A DNA stretch of 64,000 nt from Xiphydria camelus (taxonomy: Eukaryota; Arthropoda; Insecta; Hymenoptera; Xiphydriidae), in NCBI GenBank assembly GCA_963678675.1, contig OY783192.1, forward strand, positions 28,211,987 through 28,275,986. The letters run 5' to 3'. Below, piece after piece: positions 35,411-46,930 of the stretch; the stretch's first letter is position 1; each line of letters begins with the position of its first letter. Both the position numbers and the translations under genes were made by a program. The notes beneath the pieces are model-generated. The model made no database searches. It worked only from the letters and a program-made list of their open reading frames with translations, and was not told where the DNA came from.

Positions 35411-37291
35411 GAAAATACGATGGCGTCAATACAATACCTCGTATCTCCATGGAGAATGACTTTATAGAAACACTCCACAGCCTTATTTTATTGGCGATAC
35501 GAGGTATTGTATTTGTAATTAGTAGGACTTGTTAATTGAATTAATGTCATTGTGGCGCAACCTAGCGATTCATTATTGAGCCGTTAGTTTTGAAAGTGGC
35601 CTAAGTTTATTTATACTTAAATTAATATATTGAAGGGTTTGTGTTCCAATGCAATTAAAAATATACGTATAGGATACCAATGAATCATACTGCTTAAGTG
35701 TATCTAAAGGAGTTAAATTTACAGTTCCTATACAAATAATGGCAATTATTAATTGAATGCGTTTTCTTACCTCCATTCTTACAAAGAATGGAGTTAAGCC
35801 ACTTTCAAAGTTAACAACCAGATTCGTTATAGAATGTGCAAGAGCCCAAGTCCATTCAACATAATTTAAAATGCTTCAAATTGAAAAAACAATACTCAAT
35901 TTATTTTATATATTTTCACAACACTTCAAAAGCAAAATTTCTGCAATTGAGAACATTTTTTAACTACATAAATTACAAAACAATGTACTGCTCATCTACA
36001 TTTTGACTGTGTGAGAGATATGAAGAAGTCATGATGCTCCGGTGGTATGTAAGTCTATTATGTCCTTCAATTTTGCTGTTGTAATTTGCCTTGCACATTT
36101 TTGATTTATGGCTTCATTTTTGAGATATTTATTTGAATTTATAGGATTGTAAACACGTCTAAAGCCAAGCTTAAAAGCTGCGCTGAATTAAAAATATCGA
36201 GAAAGCCTTTCGTGCCAATCGGACTAAAAATGAGACGATCAAGTGACCCTCAATCATTTTTATTGTCACATTCTTTATAAATTTGTCACTTGTTGTATCT
36301 ATTTGGTAGAGTGTGTGTACCTAACTTCTTGTAAATATTCAAGTTTCTTACTGAAGTACCTACCATATATTTGTAAGTCGATAAATACTCTAAGAAATTA
36401 GTTCGCTTTAAAAAAATTTCTGTTAAAAATATTCTTTCACTTCACGCACCTCGTTATATTTGTATAAAGCACTATATCGTCGGTCAAATGCCAAAAGGGT
36501 ATTCTAAAAAAAATTATATCATTCATCCGTTTTAAAAATTGTTAAAACATCTGACATCACAAATAAAATGTTGAGTGTCCTAACATAAGACTGATGTTTG
36601 ATTGATATATTGAAGCTCTTTATCAATATTGAATGAGCGCTAAAATATTAACTCCAGGGAAACTAAATTACCATTATTACTAAAAAGATTCCAGAAAATA
36701 AACAAAATCATTATTTATATTAGAAGCATTCCTAATACAAAAAATTCTGCGGCAAACCACACGAAATCGAGGCGCGCACAATGGATGTTTAAACCGTTCC
36801 GCCAGGTAGTTAATGCCAATATTTCGTTCCGCCAATTTAAATTTCCACTTGAAACAGTTGCCTCAATAACATATTAAAAATTGAAGCTTAACTAAATAAT
36901 AAAAATTTTATTGTTCACACGACGTATTTAGGATGATCCGCCACCCTTTTAATGCCGGCCAATCGATCCGCCAATTTATATTCATAATTGTGGACTACCA
37001 GATGAATAGTAAACGAAATTTGAGCCTTAACTAAATAATAATTTTGTGCACTATTTTTTACAGGTTGGGGGCGTTCCGCCAGCCTCCCATACCGCTATCA
37101 AGGTTAATCCTCACGGATGGCACTTAGACATGCCCCCCACAACATTCTCTCAAAAAATAGGCCTTAACTAAATAATCACTGAAAAATGTCACTAGCTCTT
37201 AGTCTATACGGGGGCGGGCCCCCGGCCAACTCGCCGCCGACTTTGTTTCGCTGTGTGCGCAGCGACGCGATACTCTGCCCGCCGTCCGTCC

Positions 37292-37312
37292 GACACACAC
37301 ACACACACACAC
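37292..37312. repeat. (CA)n microsatellite
   Basis: About ten CA units within GC-rich sequence between two inverted-repeat elements. Confidence 0.9.
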
Positions 37313-37824
37313 CGTCCTTACTTAATGGTGCCCATTCACGTACAGGCGGACTGCAGTCCGTGGACTGACAGTTCTTATCTGCAGTCCCGAATTGTCATTG
37401 ACCACACACGCACAGTTCTGCGGACTGCAGGCCGTCGCCGGACAGTCCAGGGACTGCAGGCCGCAGGATGATTCGCCATACACGCACAGTTCATGAGTCA
37501 GTTCAGTTCGATCAATTGTGTTTGGAAGAAGAAATATATGAGGGGTATATAGATGCCAAACCCGCCAAGAGTCACATTTATAGCAATTCACAGGAAACGT
37601 CAAAAACTGGTGCAGACGGCCATTGCCTTACATTGGCAAGCGTATTTTCTACCTTATATTATTATTAACGGTTTAATGTGGAATTTGACGGTTATTGTAG
37701 ATACCACTGTTTGACTGTGTATGATGCAATACCGCGTTTCTCACGTTTCAACGGCTCAGAAATTGAAGGATGACGAAAACTTTGCGAAATGACAGTACGT
37801 TACCTCCCGCAATCGATGTCGTAA

Positions 37825-38100
37825 TTGTTAATGGATTTTTTTTTAATTCGTCGTATTAAAGATGTGCCAAAGTCGTTCGGCAATATTTCAAAGAAAATTC
37901 TACAAATTCTATACAGTTCTGATGCTCCACGTGTACATATAGTTTTTCATCGGTATTCTCTGCCTTCAGTCAAAGATTACGAGCGTTCGTTGCGAGGAGG
38001 TTTCGAAACTGATTACGAGTACGTCATCTGTGGTCCAAAACAAGCTAGACCAACTGACTTTTCGAAAGAACTTCGAAATGATAAATTCAAAGAAGATTAG
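37825..38100 (+). pseudogene. Fragment of a transposon-associated protein family
   Basis: 91 codons with FGNISKKILQIL, PRVHIVFHRYSLPSVKDYER, YVICGPKQARPTDFSKELR and NDKFKED, then a stop. The order (FG-helix, hydrophobic strand ending in an acidic/His-Arg-Tyr block, SxKdxER, GPxQxRP, K-L) fits a family of uncharacterised proteins that multiplies with transposons in insects. The 54.3-55.9-kb fragments, which carry a VCIFDGMSL block, look like the preceding part of the same family. The layout recalls PIN/FEN-type nuclease folds, but that is only an inference. Truncated at both ends. Confidence 0.4.
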
Positions 38101-38163
38101 TCGTTTTTCTGATTTCACCCTAGCAAACTCGAGAAGTAGGTACCTTTATTGGTAACAAAAATC

Positions 38164-38430
38164 TCTTTATCTGTATATATAAAATAAAGTCGGGTTAGTT
38201 ACACAATTTATAACTAAAGAACGGCTAGACAGATTTTTATGACTTTTGACTCTTGGATTTGTCTCCGCGATGAATAGCAGAATATATAGATTCGTTTCAC
38301 ACAATAAAGCAAATGCCTTGCTGTAAAGTGAATTAAATTAGTTTAAATATAATTAAAATACATTTCGTTTTTAAGTTAACACAACATTTATTGATTCTGA
38401 GGCGGTACGAAGTTCGCCGGGTCAGCTAGT
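38164..38430 (+). mobile_element. Helitron-like 3' end sequence
   Basis: Runs from TATATATAAAATAAAGTCGG through ACGGCTAGACAGATTTTTATG to the terminus GCCGGGTCAGCTAGT. The A-rich start, 'aacggctagacagattt' block and CTAGT terminus are typical of short non-autonomous Helitron/Helentron-type repeats of arthropods. Assignment is from pattern memory. Confidence 0.45.
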
Positions 38431-39222
38431 TATATTAAGTATATAAAATAGTTTTTCGGATCGACGATCGACTCAAAACTCCGTCCCCCACCAATCGTCT
38501 GCCAGCCAGGGCGAAGCCGCCGCCGCCGCTCCCCTTCCCTTCCCTCTTTCCACCCCCTCCATCACCTTTCCTCCCCCCTGAACTGACAGAAAATTTTTAA
38601 CATCGATGAAAGTTCGGCACGACAGGCCCGGACTGCAGATCAACCGCCACACACGCACAGTTTTCCAACAGTTTCGACGGACTGCAGGCGACGGACTGCA
38701 GGCGAACTGTACGTGTTTGGTGAAATTTGGACTGAAGGCGGGATCGCTCGCAGTTCGGGACTGCAGCATCAATTTTCTCATTTTTACTGTTCCTGCAGAT
38801 TCCGTTTTTTAATTGTAGATGGCACTGTAGCAGCACCGCTAATCTTTTCGCACATCGGAAATAAAACATATCGAGTACCAAACCGCCCGAATGCCATAGA
38901 GGCGCCGCTCGAGTGGAAGGATCAACCGCCCGTGGAATGAGAGCGTCGAACCGCCCGGGTACCGTACAGGTGCCCCTGGAGTGCAACTGATAGACAATTT
39001 TTTATATCAATGAAAGTTTAGCACGACAGGCCTGGACTGCAGATCAACCGCCACACACGTACAGTTTTCTAACAGTTTCGACGGACTGCAGGCGAACTGT
39101 ACGTGTATGGCGAAATTTGGACTGCAGGCGGGATCGCTCACAGTCCGGGACTGCAGTCCGCCTGTACGTGGATGGGCACCATTTGGTCCGATAGTAGAGA
39201 TAAGCAATCGGACGCGATTATT

Positions 39223-40305
39223 TGGCGGGGCCGGGCACTGTGTCAATATTAAACAATGTGACGTCTTGCTGTCACTATTAAAGCACAAGCCTTTATCTCC
39301 AGAAGTTTTGGACACGTTGAATAAAGAAAACTGCGGTTTCGAGGGTTTCGATCCTAAAGTGTGTTGCGAGGTTGACGGCTCTACTACGACCAAAACGACT
39401 GTCACGCGAGAAACAACGACGCCGCCGCCGCCTTTGGCTGTGAGGGACCATCCGAATCTCAAATTATTAAATCACGATTTTTGCGGGCCTATTTCCGACG
39501 ATATAGGCCGACGATATAAGCCGACGAGTTTCGATGCGGCGCTTCTCTGATCAACGAGCGTTACGTTCTGACTGCAGCCCATTGCGTGGCAGCTCTACCT
39601 CCAGGTTCGAAACAATCTCTTAGCATTTATCACTGTTCGTTCGTTGTATCGTTCGTAAAAATTGGACTCTAATTCATTTCAGATTTAAAGCTGGTCAGCG
39701 TGAGACTCGGGGAATACGACTTGGTCAAGGAGAGGGATTGCATTACGTACGACGACGGCGTGGAGGTGAGTTGCGCCGAGAAGCCTCAAAATTTTGGTAT
39801 CGAAAGGATCCACGTGCATCCGGAATATTCCAGTCGGACACTGCAAAATGACATAGCTCTCGTTAGAATGGACGGAAATGCTAATTTTAAACCTGAAAGC
39901 GTTAGACCCATTTGTTTACCGCTCGGTCTAGCCGGGAAGTTGGAGCAGAATAAGGTCACTGTCACCGGGTGGGGATCCACCGAAGTAGGTCCCAGAAGCC
40001 AAGAATTATTAAAAGTCCAATTGCCCGTCGTACCACACACCAAGTGCGCTCACGTGTACAAAAAACATGCAATCAGAATTTGGTATAAACAATTGTGCGC
40101 TGGCGGGGTAGATAAAATGGACTCCTGTTCCGGAGATAGCGGCGGTCCGCTCCAAGCGCTCGGTAGATACATCGATCAGTTGAGAAACGTTCAGTACGGT
40201 ATCGTTAGTTTCGGTGCCACCAACTGCGGTATGAAAGGATATCCAGGGGTCTACACCAATGTTGTGTACTATGTACCTTGGATTTTAGACACAATATCGG
40301 AATAG
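39223..40305 (+). pseudogene. CLIP-domain trypsin-like serine protease, damaged at the activation site
   Basis: Two coding blocks, 39,223-39,604 and 39,683-40,305, separated by a short GT-AG intron. The first holds most of a CLIP domain (GHCVNIKQC...NCGF...VCC), a Thr-rich linker and the CGP cysteine that normally tethers the protease domain. Then RCGASLINERYVLTAAHC gives the catalytic His, NDIALVRM the Asp and DSCSGDSGGPL the Ser. Asp six residues before that Ser predicts trypsin-like specificity. Such proteases act in extracellular cascades (Toll activation, melanisation). Between CGPISDD and the RCGAS strand the usual R-(I/V)-x-GG activation site and about 20 residues are missing, and a frame change is needed. 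The signal peptide and first CLIP cysteine are also missing, where an inverted-repeat element abuts. Confidence 0.75.
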
Positions 40306-42490
40306 ATCGTGGTCGTTTTAGAGTGGAAGGTTTCGGTAGAATTTTCGTATTCTCCGTTAATTGTAAATGTACATTAAAATGTGAATACCGTTTTTGCGAA
40401 ACTGATATTGAAATGAACGGCCTTTGTTTGAGTAATTCGGGAGAATAATTTACTCGGATGTCGTCGATACGAGTATATCTTTGACGTTTCGTAAAATTTT
40501 CGGTTCTTTGATTATTATTCGTTATCGTCAATATATCAAACTCTACTTTTGTCCAGCCGCGGTGAGACTTTTAGTTAAAAGCTTTTTTTTCCAGCTAGTC
40601 AAATGTTCCTACTTGTAAAAAGGTAGTAATGGTTTTGTATGCATTATCGCTTCTAGTATACTTGTACTAGATTATACTTGTATTATATACTGTATATATG
40701 AACTGTTGTTTTCTTTGTATTTATTAATTTTGTCTTAGGTTTAAGGCTATTACTATTACTTCATTTGACTGAAACAATTCCTAGTAATTATATGTATACT
40801 CTCTGAAATGGGCGCAAATCATTACACATACGTATATATATGTATGTATGTAAAGAGCCTAAAAGTATTTTTTCACAAATTGACTGAAATAATAGATGTA
40901 GTTAAGAGTTAAGCATTAGCGAAATTTTAGTATTTTTCTGTGTAATATATCCCAAGTGTATCTCTTGAACCGTATATTATATTTTTGACTCCGCCGAAAT
41001 CGCAGAGAGAGTACGTATTTCAATTAGTTCTCCCAATATTCCGTATCTTTAAATTTGAAAAACTTCCAGTCATCGAGCTTCCTCATATTCATCGCGCTTT
41101 TAGGTCAACATCCGTTACAGTATCAGTCTCCTTTAAGTCAACAAATCTACCTCTTCTAAATGTAAGTCAACTATTTCCTTTTAAAGCTTTCGTATTCCTC
41201 AAGTCTGATTAAACGCGCAATTCATAATTGACGCGCTCCATCTGCTGACAACTGCACATGCATGCGTGCATCGCTGGTAGTATTCGGAAGGGGCATATAA
41301 GGCGAATGTTTATTTAAAGGTGAAAAAAAACTTCTCTCATGCGTTCTTTTGTAATTTCAAAAAAGATTTTCTAAATAAATAGCCCCTCAGGAATATTTTT
41401 GACATTTCCTGTATTGGTGGGATGAGACGTGGCCTCTTTATTTTGAAAGTTCTCTTTCTATGTATAAAAACTTATGATATAATAGGCAATATATCTGTTC
41501 TATATTAACTTTGTAAGTGGGAAGATCTCGACAAACATGATAATAAATTAGCAACTTTTTCTCACAATTCTTATCAGAGCATAACTCCGCAATTCGGTTG
41601 TAGCATGTTTTTCGGGTACGAATCAGCGATAACCCGTCTTTTATCGGTCATCCGACGTGTGTATTATTATATATTAATTAATTAAATCCAGCATTGTATT
41701 AGAGTTTACAGAGATTCAATCATGTCTATATGAGGTAACATGGTTCAAACTTGCGACAAAAACGACAAAAAAAAGTGTTACGCTCACATGCCCGCGAGAC
41801 GATAAAATTGAAGGCAAACCGGATTTACGTGTCAAAGTTTACGTCAGTTATCAAGAAGAAGAGTTAAAGCAATTCAAATTGAAAAATACCTGACTGTAGA
41901 TTTACGATATCGTTAAATATAAAAGTTCATATAAATACAATAAAGAATGAAATATCATTAAAAATATACAAATACGGTACCTCGAGGGATACGATGATTT
42001 CACATAGGCGTTATCTTGTTCAGAGATTCGTTTGAATTCTATTGGCATTGAATTTGCTTCTACCAATTCCTGATATTTATTATTCTCGCGGATAAGACGC
42101 GGGTATATAGAATAGATATAGATATAGAGGCAATGTTCAACGTTCGCCTGGCCTTAGCGTATTTAGCCACTCCAGCGACGTTTCACGAGCAGCCGGTCTC
42201 ACCCCCGAAGCGCGGCATAAGATGTTTCACATCAAAAAATTGCTCGAAAAGTGCTATAGCGGTCTAATTACTTTATATTCCAATAGTCGCGTCACGCATA
42301 GTGTCCTCGGGATTTACAACCCCGAGGATATCCGATTAATTCATTGCGCGGCGACCGAACAATTTCCAAGGGCTAATGGGACGCCGAGGCGGGTCCTTCG
42401 TCGACCAATAGGGTGGCATCGATTTCGTCGAGAAACCGATCGCCGATTCAGAATTGGCTAATAGATTTCACGTAACCCCTTCCTCACCCC
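40306..42490. other. Intergenic, no gene recognised
   Basis: AT-rich sequence with no protein-like frame of note. A short tandem AGATAT tract is at about 42,112-42,128. The last 300 bases become GC-richer towards the kinase island. Confidence 0.5.
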
Positions 42491-42493
42491 CCG

Positions 42494-42504
42494 AAGTCAT
42501 CATA
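42494..42504 (+). promoter_or_regulatory. TATA-like box upstream of the kinase island
   Basis: CATCATATAAACG preceded by CCCCTTCCTCACCCC, about 310 bases before the first plausible kinase ATG (42,811). Its layout resembles the TATA module of the LTR-like repeats. Function is inferred. Confidence 0.35.
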
Positions 42505-42810
42505 TAAACGATGGATAATTTTGACAATCGTCACATTTCAGAGTTTGCCGTAAATCGAGAATCACCGTCAGAGAGTATACATCGCTTCGAGCCGATCCCT
42601 CGTAACTTTCATCGTTGACACGTAACGGCTTGCATCGTGAGTGACGAAAGTTCAACGAGGCTTCACCGTAATCACCGCAAGAGATTTCTCCCGAAGATCG
42701 CGATATCGCTTAAGTCGAATCGCTCAATCTCACGTTTGGTTAAATCGTTTGAATCGTGCCGTTCGAATTCATCATATCCTGCTCTAGCAAACCGACGACG
42801 TGGCCGCGAA

Positions 42811-44252
42811 AATGTCGGGTGACCCTACGAACAAATGGTCACATCTTCCGCGAAACCGAACGTCGCCATTGCGGGAAACGCTGGTGCGTTGTCTGCCACA
42901 TCAAGCTCGGCAGACCGAGTACACCTGCGCCAAATGCAAGACGATGCTGAACCGAGATTGCCTCCATCTCTATTCAAAACCATGTACGGGTAACCGCGCG
43001 GATGAGCGATCGTCGGAGAACCAGGCGTAATTGTACTACAACCGCAGCTCGTCAGAGATGGCTGCGGCCTCGGCCTTGGTGTGCATCGCGGACAATCTGA
43101 TGCCCGTTGTCGAGCAGCCGCGGTCGGACGCGTCCCCAACGATTACTTGGCGAAGGAAGCAGTGCCGTCCGCAGCACGATCATCATCGCGGCTGACTGCT
43201 CGACGAGCGCGACGGATCGGTCTGTACCCGTCGCGCTTGTGATCGCGCTCGGAGGACCATTTGATGAGGCGGTGCGCGACACCGTTATCGTTGCGACCAG
43301 CTCCGTCGCAAATGTCGCTGAGGCCGCTCTGGGTGCCGCTCCCGAAGAACCGCCCGTGGAAGCTCTTCCGGACAACGACCAATACCGATACGTCCAGGAG
43401 AACCTGGGACTGATCCGAGAGGGGATCCATGACATCTATGACAAGGTCGTCGTCCCGGCCGACGCTATGGTGAGCATCCTCGAGAATCCGCGGAAGAGGT
43501 GGCGTTACCGGTCGTCCCGGCCGATGACTCGATGAGCTTTTCCCAGGATTCGTGGGAAGAGGCGGTCCTGATCGTTCGCGAGAAGAACGGTTACGTCCTG
43601 GAGGACTTCAACTTGATCGAGGAAGTGGGTTACGGCTCTCACGGCTAGGTCATCACCGCTATACTAAAGGGAGCCAATGATGTCTACGCCCTGAAAACAC
43701 TGGAGAAGTGCAAGATAAAACCGCCGCTGGGCCCGCGCCGAGTCTACATGGAGCGGCGAGTGTTCATGCGCTGCACCGAGCATCCCTTCCTCGTCGGACA
43801 ACTCGCTTGTATGCAGACCAGGACGCACCTTATATTCGCCACGGAGTTCGTGTGTGGTGGCGATCTCCTGCATCGCCTTGAAGAAATGAGATGCCTCTCC
43901 GCGAGCACGTAAGATTCTGCGAACGTAAGATTCAACGCTCTCGCGTTGGGCTACCTCCACGAGCACGGCATCATCCATTGCGATCGCGCGAGGAAGCTCT
44001 TCGCGCACCCCTTCTTCGAGAAGATAGACTTCGAGCAAGTCGAACGGAAAGAGTTGCCTCCGCTCGTGGCACGCACAATCGCTGGAACTTGACGGAGAGG
44101 GTTATCTCCGGCAGCGACGATCCGGGCGACGAGAAACGCGAAGCCGTTACTCCGAATGTTGAGACCCCCTAACCCCCGGGAAACCGAAACACATCGATCA
44201 CAGCCTGTTCGAGGACTTCGACTACTTCGACGATTCGCTGCAGGCGTATTGA
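42811..44252 (+). pseudogene. Atypical-PKC-like kinase, tandem unit A (decayed)
   Basis: Begins with a C1 zinc-finger remnant spread over two frames: GHIFRETERRHCGKRWC then YTCAKCKTMLNRDC. An acidic linker (ALPDNDQYRYVQENLGLIRE) and the kinase N-lobe follow (YVLEDFNLIEEVG, YALKTLEKC with the ATP-binding Lys, HPFLVGQLACMQTRTHL). A TAG at 43,646-43,648 replaces the Lys codon after the glycine loop. The C-lobe from the catalytic loop onward is deleted. The sequence jumps to the AGC-kinase C-terminal extension (IDFEQVERKE) and a FEDFDYFDD-type tail ending TGA 44,250-44,252. No introns are seen. It is GC-rich unlike the surroundings. The PKC family is clear; the atypical class is inferred from unit C. 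Confidence 0.7.
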
Positions 44253-44520
44253 TTGCAACAGGGGCCACACGCTTCAACTTCCGCGTGGACATCGATTTGG
44301 AACGTATATATGAACTACGAATGGCGGAGACTAGAGTAAAGCTGACCCGACAGACCACGGCTTTCGAAACGGGTGAGTTTGAATTTGCAAAAACAGCGCC
44401 CTTCGTATACTTTGCCCTGCACCCTTCGATAGCTCTGAAATTCAATGTTACGGAGTCGAGAATCAACGAAGCGCCTTCTTTTAGCAAATTGGGACTCAAT
44501 TTCTCCATTGAAATCAATGA
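44253..44520 (+). repeat. Downstream module shared by kinase units A and C
   Basis: Starts TTGCAACAGGGGCCACACGC and continues through GGAACGTATATATGAACTA and GAGAATCAACGAAGCGCC. The same module follows unit C at 46,683-46,930. After unit B only the first bases are present before unit C begins, showing a deletion that fused B to C. Confidence 0.75.
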
Positions 44521-44589
44521 AACCGGGCCGTACTACGCCGCGCGCACGCACGAGCGTGCGTGACTACGGAGGCTCCACACGGCCCTGTC

Positions 44590-45640
44590 TCTGCGACTGC
44601 TCGACGAGCGCGACGAATCATCCTGTACCCATGGCGCTTGTGATCGCGCTCGAGGGACAGTTCGATGAGGCGGAATAAGACCCGGTGCGCGACACCGTTA
44701 TCGTTGCGACCAGCTCCGTCGTAAACGTCGCTGAGGCCGCTCTGGGTGAAACTCCCGAAGAACCGCCCGTGGGAGCTCTTCCGGACAACGACCGATATCG
44801 ATACGTCCAGGAGGACCTGGGATTGATCCGAGAGCGGATCCATGATATCTATAACAAGGTCGTCGTCCCGGCCGACGCTCTGGTGAGCATCCCAGAGAAT
44901 CCGCTGGAAGAGGTGGCGCTACTGGTCGTCCCGGCCGACGACTCGATGAGCGTTCCCCAGGATTCGTGGGAAGAGGCGGTTCCGATCGAACGCGAGAGGA
45001 GCGGTTACGTCCTAGAGGACTTCAACTTGATCGAGGAAGTGGGTTGCGGCACATACGGCAAGGTCATCACCGCTATACTAAAGGGAGCCAATGATGTCTA
45101 CGCCCTGAAGACACTGGAGAAGTGCATGATAAAACCGCCGCTGGGCCCGCGCCGAGTTTACACGGAGCGGCGAGTGTTCATGCGCTGCACCGGGCATCCC
45201 TTCCTCGTCGGACTACTCGCTTGAATGCAGACCAGGACGCACCTAATATTCGCCACGGAGTTCGTGCGCGGTGGCGATAACCTGCATCGCCTCGAAGAAA
45301 TGAGATGCCTCCCCGCGGAGCACGTAAGATTCTACACCGCGGAGATCGCCCTTGCAAGTTGCCCAACCATAGACTCTGCTGCACCTACGACGAGAGGGAG
45401 CTCTTCGAGGAGATCGACTTCGAGCAAGTCGAACGGAAAGAGGTGCCTCCGCCCGTAGTACCACATAATCGCTGGAAATTGACGGAGCGGGTTATCTCCG
45501 GCAGCGACGATCCGGGCGACGAGAACCACGAAGCCGTTGCTCCGAATTTTGAGACCACCTATCCCCAGGAAACCGATGACATCGATCACAGACTGTTCGA
45601 GGATTTCGACTACTTCGACGATTCGCTGCAGCCGTATTGA
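44590..45640 (+). pseudogene. Atypical-PKC-like kinase, tandem unit B (decayed)
   Basis: Repeats the unit A linker and N-lobe (SGYVLEDFNLIEEVG, GTYGKVITAILKGAND, ALKTLEKCMIKPPLG). A TGA at 45,222-45,224 replaces the Cys codon in LLACMQTRTH. After HVRFYTAEIALA about 400 bp present in unit C (catalytic loop through end of C-lobe) is deleted. It resumes at CTYDERELFEEIDFEQVER and PQETDDIDHRLFEDFDYFDD, ending TGA 45,638-45,640. The frame up to 45,224 has no other stop. It cannot make an active kinase. Confidence 0.75.
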
Positions 45641-45649
45641 TTGCAACAG

Positions 45650-46682
45650 GGGCCTGATGGACTTCAGCTTGATCGAGGAAGTCGGTTGTGGCTCCTATGG
45701 CAAGGTCGTCACCGCTGTACTAAAGGGAACCAACGATATCTACGCCCTGAAGGCACTGGAGAAGTGCATGATAAAACCGCCGCTGAGCCCGCGCTGAGTC
45801 TACACGGAGCGGCGAGTCTTCATGCGATGCACCGGGCATCCCTTCCTCGCCGGACTGCTCGCTTGTATGCAGACCAGGACACACCTCATCTTCGCCACGG
45901 AGTTCGTGTGCGGTGGCGATCTCCTGCATCGCCTCGAAGAAATGAGATGCCTCCCCGCGGAGCACGTAAGATTCTACACCGCGGAGATCGCCCTTGCGTT
46001 GGGATACCTCCACAAGCACGGCTTTATCCATCGCGATCTCAAGCCGGGAAACATACTACTCGATCGCGAGGATCACGCAAAGGTGATCGATTATGGACTC
46101 TGTCATGGCGGTCTCGGCGAGGACGAGTGTACCACCACCTTCTGCGGCACCGCGATCTACACGACCCCGGAGATCATGCTCAACCTGCCGTGCAGCCAAT
46201 CCGCCGAATGGTGGTCCTTCGGAATCATCATCCACGAGATGCTCCTTGGCTTTTCGCCGTTCGTCTTTATTCAATGGAACAATTCCGACTCGGGTAATCC
46301 GGACGCATCCACCTTCCAGGCAATTATCGCACCGATCTCGATCAGCGTGCCACACTGGGTTGGATTACCCGCCGTGGCGTTGCTCGAGGGCCTTCTGCAA
46401 GTTGCCCAACCATACACTCTGCTGCACCTACGACGAGAGGGAGCTCTTCGAGGAGATCGACTTCGAGCAAGTCGAACGGAAAGAGGTGCCTCCGCCCGTA
46501 GTACCACATAATCGTTGGAAATTGACGGAGAAGGTTATCTCCGGCAGCGACGATCCGGGCGACGAGAACCGCGAAGCCGTTGCTCCGAATTTTGACACCA
46601 CCTATCCCCAGGAAACCGATGACATCGGTCATAGCCTGTTCGAGGGTTTCGACTATTCGACGATTCGCTGCAGGCGTATTGA
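45650..46682 (+). pseudogene. Atypical-PKC-like kinase, tandem unit C (most complete kinase domain)
   Basis: Starts directly in the kinase domain (DFSLIEEVGCGSYGKV), fused to the end of unit B. It keeps the ATP Lys (YALKALEKC), helix C Glu (YTERRVF), catalytic loop IHRDLKPGN, metal-binding DYG, TTTFCGT activation loop, TPEI and EWWSFGI. DYG instead of DFG is a known feature of atypical PKCs. A TGA at 45,795-45,797 interrupts it before YTERRVF. A 1-base shift after LLEGLLQ moves KLPNHTLCCTYDEREL and the VPPPVVP tail to another frame. No introns in over 700 bp of kinase sequence suggests a retrocopy origin. Without the stop it would look enzymatically competent, but the C1 domain is absent. Confidence 0.8.
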
Positions 46683-46930
46683 TTGCAACAAGGGCCACAC
46701 GCTTCTCTTTCCGTGTGGACATCGACTCGGAACGTATATATGAACTATGAACGGCGCGGACTCGAGTAAAACTGATCCGAAAGACCACGGCTTCCATAAC
46801 GGGTGAGTTTGAATTTGGAAAAAGAGCGCCCTTCGTGTACTCTGCCCCCGCACCCTTCGATAGCTCTAAAATTCGATGGTACGGGGTCGAGAATCAACGA
46901 AGCGCCTTCTTTTGGCGAATTGGGACTCAA
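46683..46930 (+). repeat. Downstream module after kinase unit C
   Basis: Same module as 44,253-44,520 (TTGCAACAAGGGCCACACGC, GAGAATCAACGAAGCGCC). It ends near 46,930, where AT-rich unrelated sequence resumes, marking the right limit of the kinase island. Confidence 0.7.

Larger units (their letters stand above)
33322..37206. mobile_element. 3.9-kb element with ~735-bp inverted arms
   Basis: The arms 33,322-34,056 and 36,475-37,206 are near-perfect reverse complements from TAGACTAAGAGCTAGTGAC to CCTTTTGGCATTTGACCG. TA adjoins both ends, a possible TA duplication. Each arm has three ATTATTTAGTTAAG repeats and five TGGCGGAACG/TGGCGGATC-type motifs. The 2.4-kb interior holds two MITE-like repeats, an LTR-like promoter module, a small ORF (35,000-35,410) and two short palindromes (35,428-35,513; 35,582-35,815). 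No transposase was seen, so it is either non-autonomous or a novel type. Confidence 0.75.
37325..39182. mobile_element. 1.86-kb inverted-repeat element rich in GGACTGCAG
   Basis: The left end ATGGTGCCCATTCACGTACA and right end TGTACGTGGATGGGCACCAT are near-perfect complements. Both subterminal regions contain many copies of GGACTGCAG (about four left and eight right). The right end is partly duplicated: about 150 bp at 38,605-38,760 recur at 39,011-39,160. The interior carries a small ORF (37,825-38,100) and a Helitron-like sequence. The right end is directly followed by the CLIP-protease coding sequence. Confidence 0.75.

Noticed and set aside
43143..46797. Many long - strand and alternate-frame ORFs in the kinase island
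   Set aside because: They are shadows caused by high GC content; only the + strand kinase frames show conserved motifs.
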